Assembly (NCBI GenBank): GCA_005773145.1
Contig: SXHS01000006.1
Span: 1-11,366 of the forward strand
Reading direction: 5' to 3'
Length of the DNA stretch: 11,366 bases
Source: Planctomycetaceae bacterium
Lineage (GTDB): Bacteria; Planctomycetota; Planctomycetia; Pirellulales; Pirellulaceae
Under the pieces are notes generated by a model. That model searched no databases, was not told the origin of the DNA, and saw only the letters and a list, made by a program, of their open reading frames with translations. Positions 1 through 8,156 of the stretch are shown here, piece after piece; position 1 is the first letter of the stretch, and each line of letters starts with the position of its first letter. Made by a program: the position numbers and the translations under genes.

Positions 1-1035
1 CGCATCGCCGTCAAGAATATGGCCGATGAGGTCAATGGCAATCAAGATTGCCGCATGTTTCGCGACTTTCGCGAATTGCTCGACCGCCAAGATATTGACG
101 CCGTGTTGATTGCCACCGGCCCCAATTGGCATGGCACGGCCTCGGCCTATGCGGCGCGGGCCGGCAAGGATATCTATTGTGAAAAGCCCTGCACAAAAAA
201 TATTGCACAGAGCCTGGCACTACGCGACATCATGCGGCGATCTGGTCGCGTATTCCAAGCGGGCACGCAGCGCCGGAGTATTCCTCACTTCGCGTTCGCC
301 TGCGAGTTGGCCCGTACCGGTCGGCTAGGCAGGCTGAAGACGATCCACGCCCATCCCGCCGGGTTGACGGCCAGCATGAGTGGCTGGCTCACCCCCGAAG
401 CGGAACCGGATCCGAACGTGATCGACTGGGACATGTATCTGGGTCCCGCCGCGTGGCGTCCCTTCAACCCTCAACAATTGGATGGATTCAATTTTGAAAA
501 AGGGGGCGGCCTGGTCGGTGGCGGCGTGCTGGAATGGGGATCTCATTGTGTTGACCTGTGCCAATGGGCCATGGCCGATGCACAGGTGCCCGTTGAATAC
601 CATCCTCCAACCGAAGGACGCCTCGTTGCACGCTACGCCGATGGCGTCGAACTCGTCATCCGTGAAGCCGGCTGGCTTCCCTTGGGATCCTGCCCAGTGC
701 GTTTCGAAGGGGAATCGGGTTGGGTCGAGACTGGAGATAGCGGCAAGCTCGTCTTGAGTTCTCCGGAGCTAATGGCAGGACGAGACGTCGAGGTGATCGC
801 CAACTATCCGGCCACTTTCCACGTGCGCAATTTCCTGGATTGTGTCAAGACTCGCAGTCAACCGCGCACGAACGCCGAGGCCGCGTGCAATGCGCACATT
901 GCCTGCCACGCTGCAAACATTGCCATCGCGCTCAACCGCAAGGTTGTCTACGATCCGCAGCAGCATGCGTTTGTTGGCGATGAACAGGCGAATCGTTTGC
1001 GGTCGGAAGCCCTCCGGGAACCGTGGCGCCTTTAA
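1..1035 (+). CDS. Gfo/Idh/MocA family NAD(P)-dependent oxidoreductase, 5' end missing
   Basis: The reading frame is open from base 1, so the gene starts outside the window; 344 codons are visible. Planctomycete members are usually about 420-450 aa, so the nucleotide-binding GxGxxG strand and any Tat signal are probably missing. What remains is the end of the Rossmann fold (DAVLIATGPNWH), the family motif EKP (codons 61-63, whose Lys lines the active site) and GTQRRS. It continues into the C-terminal alpha/beta domain with VLEWGSHCVDL, whose His (codon 182) matches the usual catalytic position. The end, LREPWRL, is the ending I associate with the large planctomycete family. Members oxidise or reduce sugars, inositols and related compounds with NAD(P); the substrate cannot be read from the sequence. 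A secreted HEAT protein gene follows 35 bp downstream on the same strand. Family is confident, substrate unknown. Confidence 0.93.
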   Translation, partial: RIAVKNMADEVNGNQDCRMFRDFRELLDRQDIDAVLIATGPNWHGTASAYAARAGKDIYCEKPCTKNIAQSLALRDIMRRSGRVFQAGTQRRSIPHFAFACELARTGRLGRLKTIHAHPAGLTASMSGWLTPEAEPDPNVIDWDMYLGPAAWRPFNPQQLDGFNFEKGGGLVGGGVLEWGSHCVDLCQWAMADAQVPVEYHPPTEGRLVARYADGVELVIREAGWLPLGSCPVRFEGESGWVETGDSGKLVLSSPELMAGRDVEVIANYPATFHVRNFLDCVKTRSQPRTNAEAACNAHIACHAANIAIALNRKVVYDPQQHAFVGDEQANRLRSEALREPWRL

Positions 1036-1070
1036 TTAATCCATTCCTTCATGCAGGATCGATACCCATC

Positions 1071-3218
1071 ATGTTGACTCGGATCCACCCATCTCGATAT
1101 GTACTGGTCGCGGCCTGTTGGGGTGCGCTGGCCAGCGTGCCAGCTTGGTGCGACGAGGGCCCAGTCAGCAAAGCCGCATCCGAAGCGGCCTTGATCGAAA
1201 CCCTGCGCACCGGGGAACCGGCGCAAAAGGCGCTGGCTTGCAAACAGCTGGCGATATACGGCGGCCCCGACTGCGTGCCGAAATTGGTTCCGCTGTTGGC
1301 CGACGAGCGTCTTTTGTCGTGGGCCCGCATTGCGTTGGAAGCGATTCCCCATCCAGCGGCGGATGAAGCATTGCGTCAGGCGGCCGCTGGTCTCGATGGC
1401 AAGCGGTTGATCGGCGTCATTCATTCGATCGGCGCGCGGCGGGATGCCGGCGCGGTCGAGCCTCTGCTGACCGCACTCCTCAACGGACCCGACGGAGAGG
1501 CGGCATCCGCCGCAGCGGTTGCCATCGGACAAATCGGAAATCTCAGCGCAGCTGCTGCTTTGAGTGCCTCGCTCAATTCATCGACCGGCCCCCTGCGTGG
1601 CGCAGTAGCCGAGGGCTGCATCTTGTGCGCGGAACATTTGATGCACGACGGAAAAACCGACGGCGCCCGCGCACTATACGATGCCGTGCGCGCCGCCGAT
1701 GTGCCGAAGCCACGCATTTTGGAGGCAACCCGCGGCGCCATCCTAGTTCGCCAAACGGCGGGGATTCCCTTATTGATCGAGACACTTCAGGCCAAGGACC
1801 AGGATCTGTCACGGCTTGGCCTCAGTGCCGCACGTGAGTTACCGGGACGCGAAGTGGCCGAGGCTTTGGGTGCTCAGTTTGCCAAGGCCCCACCTGAGCT
1901 GGCGGCGTTGCTGTTGTATGCCCTGGCTGACCGCCAGGATTCCGTCGTCACGCCCGGCATCCTAACCGCCGCCCGTCAAGGTGAACGTCCCGTGCGGCTG
2001 GCCGCGATTCGCGTCCTAGGGCGCTCGAACACGACCGACAGCCTATCGGCCCTCCTCGATCTTGCAGCCGACCCAGACAACGAGATCGGCCTGGCCGGCA
2101 AGACGGCGGTGGGCGCACTCAAAGGGGAACATGTCAACGCCGAGATCGCAGCGCGGCTGCGGCAGGCGGACGGACCAGCCCTGTTGGCCCTGCTGGAACT
2201 GGCAGGCCAACGGCGCGTCCATGCGACCGACGATCTGGTAAAGGCCACCGCGCATGCCGATGCCGCCATTCGCAAGGCCGCTTTGGCCGCCTTGGGACAA
2301 ACGGTTGCCGCGGAGGAGCTGAGCATCCTCATCTCGGCGGCCGTGGCTCCCCCACACGCGGATGACGCCGAGGATGCCATCCGCGCGCTCCGCGCGGCCT
2401 GTGTGCGGATGCCGGACCGCGAGGCCTGCGCGGCGGAACTGACCGCCGCGGTCGGTCGAGCCAACATGGCCACACAGGCCCGACTGGTTGAGATCTTCGG
2501 AGAATTGCAGGGCACGACCGCCTTAGGAACCATCGCCAAACTCATGAAGCAGACGGCCAGTCCCGACTCGGTGCAGGACGCGGGGAGTCGCGTCTTGGGG
2601 GCTTGGATGACGGTGGAAGCCGCGCCGCTACTCTTGGACCTCGCCCAATCGGCCAACGCGGACAAATATCAGGTGCGGGCGCTCCGTAGTTATATTCGGC
2701 TGTCGCGTCAATTCGCCATGCCGGATCCGCAACGGGCTGAAATGTGCGCGCATGCCTTGCGTGCCGCACGCCGGGACGATGAACGAAAACTGGTCCTCGC
2801 CGTTCTGGAACGATATCCCAGCCTACAAACGCTCAAGATCGCCGTCGACGCCGCATCCACCGCAACGATCAAAGATGACGCGAGTCTGGCCGCCATGCGC
2901 ATTGCCCTGCGGACCGGCACACAGACCGAGCAAGCGCGGCAACTTCTGGGCAAGGTCGGCATCGTGCCTCGTCCCATCGAGATCCTTAAGGCCGAATACG
3001 GCGCGGATACGCAAAGGCGAGAGGTGACGGCAATCATGCAGCAACACGCGCGTGATTTACCCTTGATCGTCCTCCCCTCGCCTTATAACACCGCGTTGGG
3101 AGGGGATCCGGCCCCGGAAACAGAAAAATATTTGAGCATCCGCTATCGGCTTGACGGTAAGGAAGGCGAAGCCAGATTTGCAGAGAACGCAACCATTTTG
3201 CTGCCGGTACCGGAGTAA
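1071..3218 (+). CDS. Exported HEAT-repeat protein with C-terminal beta module
   Basis: A 715-aa protein. I chose the ATG at 1071 because it gives a signal peptide directly: basic MLTRIHPSRY, hydrophobic VLVAACWGALASVPA, likely cleavage near AWC/DE (residue 27). An in-frame GTG at 1023 would overlap the oxidoreductase gene and bury that signal. AGGA at 1055-1058 is a weak, distant ribosome site. Residues about 35-630 are alanine/leucine-rich helical pairs of the HEAT / PBS-lyase type (e.g. AAAVAIGQIGN near 147, RLAAIRVLGRS near 309, IRKAALAALGQ near 400). Such solenoids normally serve as protein-binding scaffolds. The last ~75 residues (638-713) switch to a beta-rich module: AEYGA, REVTAIM, a GDPAPETEKYLSIRYRLDGKE core, FAENATILLPVP. 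It resembles the DUF3395/DnaJ-C11-like module I recall from planctomycete proteins, but that match is from memory. Probably cotranscribed with the upstream gene. Function unknown. Confidence 0.88.
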   Translation: MLTRIHPSRYVLVAACWGALASVPAWCDEGPVSKAASEAALIETLRTGEPAQKALACKQLAIYGGPDCVPKLVPLLADERLLSWARIALEAIPHPAADEALRQAAAGLDGKRLIGVIHSIGARRDAGAVEPLLTALLNGPDGEAASAAAVAIGQIGNLSAAAALSASLNSSTGPLRGAVAEGCILCAEHLMHDGKTDGARALYDAVRAADVPKPRILEATRGAILVRQTAGIPLLIETLQAKDQDLSRLGLSAARELPGREVAEALGAQFAKAPPELAALLLYALADRQDSVVTPGILTAARQGERPVRLAAIRVLGRSNTTDSLSALLDLAADPDNEIGLAGKTAVGALKGEHVNAEIAARLRQADGPALLALLELAGQRRVHATDDLVKATAHADAAIRKAALAALGQTVAAEELSILISAAVAPPHADDAEDAIRALRAACVRMPDREACAAELTAAVGRANMATQARLVEIFGELQGTTALGTIAKLMKQTASPDSVQDAGSRVLGAWMTVEAAPLLLDLAQSANADKYQVRALRSYIRLSRQFAMPDPQRAEMCAHALRAARRDDERKLVLAVLERYPSLQTLKIAVDAASTATIKDDASLAAMRIALRTGTQTEQARQLLGKVGIVPRPIEILKAEYGADTQRREVTAIMQQHARDLPLIVLPSPYNTALGGDPAPETEKYLSIRYRLDGKEGEARFAENATILLPVPE

Positions 3219-3224
3219 TACAAC

Positions 3225-3262
3225 TCAGATTTGAGATTTCAGATCTCAGATCTCAGATCTCA
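3225..3262. repeat. Degenerate heptanucleotide tandem repeat between convergent genes
   Basis: Five adjacent 7-mers run tcagatt (3225), tgagatt (3232), tcagatc (3239), tcagatc (3246), tcagatc (3253); the next bases tca are the reverse complement of the RND gene's TGA stop. The array fills nearly the whole 41-bp gap between the two convergent stop codons. It contains three AGATCT (and so three GATC) sites spaced 7 bp apart. TGAGAT (3232-3237) can pair with ATCTCA (3257-3262), so transcripts from either side could form a hairpin, but there is no U-run of terminator type. It may be a slippage-prone microsatellite or a bidirectional transcription end; the second idea is inference. Confidence 0.85.
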
Positions 3263-6200
3263 CTCGGCCGCATGTTGGGGCACGAGCCGGGCGTAGATTA
3301 AATAGAGCGTCGGCACGAAGAGTAGCACGAGGATCGTGGACATGATCGATCCGTAGACCATGCTGACAGCCATGGGAATCAGGACCTGGGCCTGAAATGA
3401 CGACTCCTGCATCAGCGGGATCAAGCCGGCCACGTTGGTGATCGATGTCAGCATCACCGGCCGAAACCGACGAATGCCGGCGTCAATAAGAGTTTGTCGG
3501 ATCGGCGTCCCCGGCCGATGCTCCTGGTTGACGTAGTCGATCAAGACAATGGAGTCGTTCAGGACGATGCCGGATAGGGTTACCAGGCCAAAGAGGCTGA
3601 ACAACGTGATGGGAAGGCCCATCCAGGCGTGCCCCCAGATGGCACCGATGAATCCGAAGGGAATGGCAACCATCACGATGATAGGCTGTAGGTAGGAGCG
3701 AAACTCGATCGTGAGCACCACGTAGATGACCGACAGGGCCACCAGAAAGCCGAGCATCAGGCTTTGCACCGATTCATTGGTCTGCTCTTGTTGTCCCTCC
3801 CAACGCACGGCGAGCGAGGGGAATTTTTGGAGCAGGTTGGGCATGAATCGCTTCTGCAGATCGGCCACAACGTCGCGAGCGTTGGCCGACCGTTCGTCAA
3901 CATCCGCCGTGACGGTGATGGAACGCATTTGATCCAGCCGATTGATCTCGGCGTAACCGCGCGCCACAGTGACATCGGCTAGTTCCGTGATGGGACGCTC
4001 CGCCCCATCGAGACTGCGCACGTGGATGTCATCGAACTGCGACAATCGTTTCCGATCGGCCTCCGGGTAGCGGACCATCAATTTAACTTCATGTCGGCCA
4101 CGCTGCAGTCGCATGACCTCCTCACCGTAGAAGGACCCGCGGATCGTTTCGGCCAAATCCGCCAGAGGAACACCCATCGACAGGGCATTGTCCTTGACTT
4201 TGACCTGAAATTCCCACTTCCCCTGCCAAGAATCGTCGCCGACATCCTGCAGTCCTGCGTATCGCGTTAACTCCGTCTTGGTCTGTTCAACTGCCGCCTC
4301 AAGTTGTGCCATATCCGCCATAGGCGCCAACAGCTTGAACTCGATGGGCTGGCCACCCGGCCCCATGTTGGGCGAGCTGAAGCTGATGCGTTCGCAGCCG
4401 GCAAACGTTCCGGCGGCCTCGCGCCAGCGTGCCAGCACCGTTTCGCTGGTGATCTTTCGTCGCGTGGTGTCCACCAGTTCAACTTGAACGCCGCCGACAT
4501 GCGAACCCGTCGTGCGGCTATCGGGGCCCATGGGACCTTCTGCGAGCACATACCCGACGGACAAATGCACCACGTCCAACAGGTGTTGCCCATCGTGCTC
4601 CGCTTGATACTCTCGATCAACCGTTTGGATGGCCGCTTGCAATCGCTCCACGGCCGCCTTGGTCACGCCTTGCGGTGTGCCATCGGGGAAGGTGATCTTG
4701 GCCATGATTCGCTTATTGTCCAGTTTGGGCATCACCACAAACGGCATCTTGCCGGCGGCCACATAGCCCCCGGTCACCAAAATCAGCGCGGCGGCCAAGG
4801 CCACGACGGAAGCCGGTCGGTGCACACACCAGGTGACGGTCGGGCGAAAAATGTGTTCGAGGAACCAATCCAACCCCACGTCGGCATGCCGATTGATCCA
4901 GCCGAAGACGGTGCCCAGTGAGCGAAACGGCCAAGCGATCAGCGTGAAGCACGCGGCGCCCAGCATCATCCACGGCCCCAGCAGCCGGCGATGAGTTGGC
5001 AGCATCGCGGCCCGCGCGACGAGAGCCCGCTGCCACATTGAGGCCGAGTCATGACGGCTGTGGGCCAAATGCGTGGGGAGCACGAACATGGCCTCGACCA
5101 GGGAAATCAGCAACATGGCGATGATCGCAAGTGGCATCACGGCAATGAACTTGCCCATCACACCGGAAACATAGAACAGAGGCACAAACGCAATCGTGGT
5201 GGACAACACGCTCGAAATCACCGACGGAATGACTTCGCACGTTCCGTCGATTGCCGACTGAGTGAATGATTTGCCCAACGCGCGATGCGAATAGACGTTT
5301 TCACCAATCACAATCGCGTCGTCGACCAGGATGCCTAGGGCCATCAAGAACGCGAACATGGTGAGCATGTTCACCGTTTGGCCGCAATACAGCAGCACCG
5401 CACACGTGGCGCACATGGCGAACGGAATCCCGCTGGCCACCCAGAAGGCCAACTTGATTTCCAAGAACACCCCCAACAACAGGAACACCAGAAGCAGTCC
5501 TTGCCAGCCGTCGGTAAGCAGCACGTCCATGCGATCCTTAACGTCGATGGATTCGTCGTGCCAGCACACCAGCTCATAGCCCTCCGGCAGTTGCTTATGG
5601 TCCGCGAAACGCCGTACGTCCTGGACCATGGCCAAGAGATCCTCGCGGGACGTGCGATCCACGGAGAGCACCTGCGCGGGACGTCCGTTCACCTGATGGA
5701 TCGAGACGTCGTCGGTGAACCGATCGTGGACCGTCCCCAAGTCCGCAACGGTCAGGACCACTCCGCTGGAGAGGGTGACCAAGGGAATGCGCTCCATCTC
5801 GGCGGCCCAAAGCTGTTTGTTCTTGCTTCGCAGGACAACTTCTTGCGACTCGGTACGGATCGTACCCCCCGGGATTTCCACGTTTTCTCGCCGTACCTGA
5901 TCGGCCACATTACGAAGCGTCAGCCCATGTTGACGGAGTGTTTCTTCGGGGATTTCAATGTCGACCTGGTAAGGCCGCTCGCCCAGGATGTTAACTTGGG
6001 ACACCGCAGGCAAGAGCAACAGTTCGTCTCGAACCTGCTCGGCCACGGCACGCAACTGCCATTCAGCTGCGGCGGATTCCGGCGATCGTTGGGGGCCCAG
6101 TACGCCCACGCGAATTGCCGGCGTGCGGAACGTGATCTGCTCCACCTTGGGGTCTTCGGCCAAATCCGGAAAACTGGGGATACGATCCAATTCAGCGCGG

Positions 6201-6526
6201 ACGGACTTTAAGGTTTTCTGAACATCAACATAGGTTTCCAGTTCCAGCACGAGAAACCCGGCGCCCTCGCGGGCGATGGACGTTTTGCGTTTGATGCCAT
6301 CGACCGCCCCGACCGCCTCCTCAATCTTCAGGCAAATGCCTTCCTCAACCTCGACTGGCGACGCGCCCGGATAATCCACGCTGACGAGAATGATCTCCAA
6401 TTCGAACTCGGGAAACACCTCGCGCCGCAGCAGCGACACGCTGATCGCACCGATCAGCAGCACCGCAACCGAAATGGCGTTGATAGCCGGCGAGTTTTTA
6501 ATGGCCCATTGCAGAAGGGAACGCAT
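3260..6526 (-). CDS. RND-family efflux pump, inner-membrane permease (AcrB/HAE1-like)
   Basis: A 1088-aa protein with classic RND layout. There is a first membrane helix (about 14-33), a large periplasmic porter loop (about 34-335), and a block of membrane helices (about 336-485). A second periplasmic loop follows (about 600-920), then a final helix block (about 922-1080). Helix 4 carries the proton-relay pair Asp402-Asp403 in GILVDDAIVIGEN. The matching helix 10 reads GIVLNDSIVLIDYVN (986-1000), which is of the HAE1-like type rather than the AcrB Lys type. Both halves are intact with no frameshift. Family members expel drugs, lipids or other hydrophobic compounds using the proton gradient with an adaptor and an outer-membrane channel. 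The start ATG at 6526 lies six bases after the adaptor's stop, with GGAG about 10 bases upstream, inside the adaptor's 3' end, suggesting translational coupling. Odd: residues 485-560 between the two halves are long and hold an extra hydrophobic stretch (about 516-536). Substrate unknown. Confidence 0.95.
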   Translation of the reverse strand: MRSLLQWAIKNSPAINAISVAVLLIGAISVSLLRREVFPEFELEIILVSVDYPGASPVEVEEGICLKIEEAVGAVDGIKRKTSIAREGAGFLVLELETYVDVQKTLKSVRAELDRIPSFPDLAEDPKVEQITFRTPAIRVGVLGPQRSPESAAAEWQLRAVAEQVRDELLLLPAVSQVNILGERPYQVDIEIPEETLRQHGLTLRNVADQVRRENVEIPGGTIRTESQEVVLRSKNKQLWAAEMERIPLVTLSSGVVLTVADLGTVHDRFTDDVSIHQVNGRPAQVLSVDRTSREDLLAMVQDVRRFADHKQLPEGYELVCWHDESIDVKDRMDVLLTDGWQGLLLVFLLLGVFLEIKLAFWVASGIPFAMCATCAVLLYCGQTVNMLTMFAFLMALGILVDDAIVIGENVYSHRALGKSFTQSAIDGTCEVIPSVISSVLSTTIAFVPLFYVSGVMGKFIAVMPLAIIAMLLISLVEAMFVLPTHLAHSRHDSASMWQRALVARAAMLPTHRRLLGPWMMLGAACFTLIAWPFRSLGTVFGWINRHADVGLDWFLEHIFRPTVTWCVHRPASVVALAAALILVTGGYVAAGKMPFVVMPKLDNKRIMAKITFPDGTPQGVTKAAVERLQAAIQTVDREYQAEHDGQHLLDVVHLSVGYVLAEGPMGPDSRTTGSHVGGVQVELVDTTRRKITSETVLARWREAAGTFAGCERISFSSPNMGPGGQPIEFKLLAPMADMAQLEAAVEQTKTELTRYAGLQDVGDDSWQGKWEFQVKVKDNALSMGVPLADLAETIRGSFYGEEVMRLQRGRHEVKLMVRYPEADRKRLSQFDDIHVRSLDGAERPITELADVTVARGYAEINRLDQMRSITVTADVDERSANARDVVADLQKRFMPNLLQKFPSLAVRWEGQQEQTNESVQSLMLGFLVALSVIYVVLTIEFRSYLQPIIVMVAIPFGFIGAIWGHAWMGLPITLFSLFGLVTLSGIVLNDSIVLIDYVNQEHRPGTPIRQTLIDAGIRRFRPVMLTSITNVAGLIPLMQESSFQAQVLIPMAVSMVYGSIMSTILVLLFVPTLYLIYARLVPQHAAE

Positions 6527-6532
6527 ACGCCA

Positions 6533-8125
6533 TCAACTCCGTCGAGCGTCGGGTGAGATTGCCCGTGGCGATCTGGCCTCAGGATCGCTCGGCGGTGAGG
6601 GTTCAGTCGCCGTTCGCCTGGCGGGGATCGCGGTGGGGGAAGGGCCTGGGGCGGGCGCTGCGTCCGGCGTACGCGGTTGCACCATCTTCGGCCCGTCCCA
6701 TTCCTGCAGCGGCATGCCGGGAACCGGCACGGCCAAGGGAGATGCGATGATCTTGTCCCCCGCATGGACCCCCGATGTTGTGGCGGAAACGAGCACGCCC
6801 TCCTGCCAACGGCCCGCCACTTCCAATTGACGCACCTCCAAGAATCCGTTGGCGAAAATCCAAACGCGGTTCCCCGGACGGACCGCCGCATCGGGAATCC
6901 AGACCAGGTCGGTCTTGGGATGGCTGTGGATATGAACCCGCACGTACATGCCGCGCATCAGGGACGGAGGAGTGACGGCCGCGTCTTCGGAATCGGCTGC
7001 TAACTCGTGAACGTTGCGTGGTTCGGATACCACAATACGACAGGGGATCGTGCGGGTTTTTTCGTCGAGTCCCGCGCCATCGTAGCGATCCAAATGGCCA
7101 TTCCAGACAAACTGCCGGCCTCCCAGTCGATACAGCACGGTGACTCGTGTGTCCGGCGCCGCAGGAAGTGGCCAGGAGCTACCTTCTCTTTTCGCGGCGG
7201 TCTTTTCTGGGTCCCCATCCTCGAGGTTCGGCAAGGGCCCGCGTGGGGCGCGACCGGTGGCCGTCTCCCCCCCCTGCCAACCCTGATCCCACAGCCAATA
7301 AATCTCGTCCATCTTGAGGTGGCAGCGAACCTCGACCGCGGACGTGTCTTCCAAGGACACGACGCGAGTCCCCGGTTGAACGTAGGCATCTTTCTCAATC
7401 AGGTCCGCCACGATGATTCCGTCCATGGGCGCGATGATCTTCGTACGCTCTCGATCCAACCGCGCCTTCTCAAGTTGCGACTTGGCCAATTGGATCGCGC
7501 TTTGCAAGCGTCGGATCCGAGCCGAATGGAGCAGCTGTTGGTTACGCCAATTGGTCCGTGTATTTTCGGCGGCCAATTCGCCGCGCAAGGCCTTATCCAA
7601 CTCGGCCTGCGTGACCACCCGCTCGCCGGATAAGCCTTGCAGGCGTTTGATATCGCGGCGTTGGACCTCGAGATCGCGCTCCGCCAACACGATCATGCGT
7701 TTGGTGTTGTCCCGCTCGACTTGCACTTCATAGAGACTCGCCTCCGCCTGCGCGACCTGCTCCGTCAATTGTTTTTCCTGCAATTCGTAGTCGCGCGGGT
7801 CGATCTCGACGAGCACCGTACCCTGCTGCACAAAACGCCCCGCGCGGCAGGCTGGCGACTTGGAAATCACACGACCGGCGACCTCCGCCGACAAATGCGT
7901 TTCGCGATAGGGAACCACCACGCCGTCCACCTCGAGGTCCAATCCCTCGGTATGGGATCGTGCGGCGATCGTCTCGACCTGTGGCGCCGTCGGTACAGTG
8001 GACGGCCTCGCCTCGGGCCGCTCTCGCGACGCGTACAGGATCCAAGCGCCGTAGCCCCCCACCGCCAGAATGGCCAGTGGCAGGATTTGGTGAAGGACGG
8101 TGCTGATGGCCTTGTGTCGTGACAT
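6533..8125 (-). CDS. RND efflux membrane-fusion (periplasmic adaptor) protein, HlyD/AcrA family
   Basis: A 530-aa protein that would link the RND pump to an outer-membrane channel. An N-terminal membrane anchor (14-31, LPLAILAVGGYGAWILY) has no lipobox. The two half-motifs of the lipoyl (barrel-sandwich) domain follow: GVVVPYRETHLSAEVAGRV (about 68-86), and IIAPMDGIIVADLIEKDAYV with PGTRV (about 230-255). Between them, residues 113-225 form a long helical hairpin rich in Gln, Glu, Arg and Leu, the usual coiled coil that meets the channel. The beta-barrel domain (about 260-400) contains a low-complexity insert at 279-325, and the tail from about 480 is Pro/Ala/Ser/Arg-rich. The start is ATG at 8125, 31 bases after the regulator's stop; no Shine-Dalgarno is evident. 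An in-frame GTG at 8155, one base after that stop, would add ten residues and cannot be excluded. The frame remains open further upstream inside the regulator gene, but that translation looks nothing like the family. Confidence 0.92.
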   Translation of the reverse strand: MSRHKAISTVLHQILPLAILAVGGYGAWILYASRERPEARPSTVPTAPQVETIAARSHTEGLDLEVDGVVVPYRETHLSAEVAGRVISKSPACRAGRFVQQGTVLVEIDPRDYELQEKQLTEQVAQAEASLYEVQVERDNTKRMIVLAERDLEVQRRDIKRLQGLSGERVVTQAELDKALRGELAAENTRTNWRNQQLLHSARIRRLQSAIQLAKSQLEKARLDRERTKIIAPMDGIIVADLIEKDAYVQPGTRVVSLEDTSAVEVRCHLKMDEIYWLWDQGWQGGETATGRAPRGPLPNLEDGDPEKTAAKREGSSWPLPAAPDTRVTVLYRLGGRQFVWNGHLDRYDGAGLDEKTRTIPCRIVVSEPRNVHELAADSEDAAVTPPSLMRGMYVRVHIHSHPKTDLVWIPDAAVRPGNRVWIFANGFLEVRQLEVAGRWQEGVLVSATTSGVHAGDKIIASPLAVPVPGMPLQEWDGPKMVQPRTPDAAPAPGPSPTAIPARRTATEPSPPSDPEARSPRAISPDARRS

Positions 8126-8156
8126 GTGGAAATCGCTGTTTAATTCGGGGGGCACG

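Noticed and set aside
1023..1070. GTG start at 1023 for the HEAT protein
   Set aside because: It would overlap the oxidoreductase gene and place 16 residues before a normal signal peptide; ATG 1071 is the simpler start.
1976..2665. Minus-strand 229-codon open frame within the HEAT gene
   Set aside because: Ala/Ser/Arg-rich antisense frame, an expected by-product of GC-rich HEAT-repeat codons on the opposite strand.
5378..6211. Plus-strand 277-codon open frame within the RND gene
   Set aside because: Antisense to the conserved first half of the pump; the translation is His/Gln-rich with no recognisable family.
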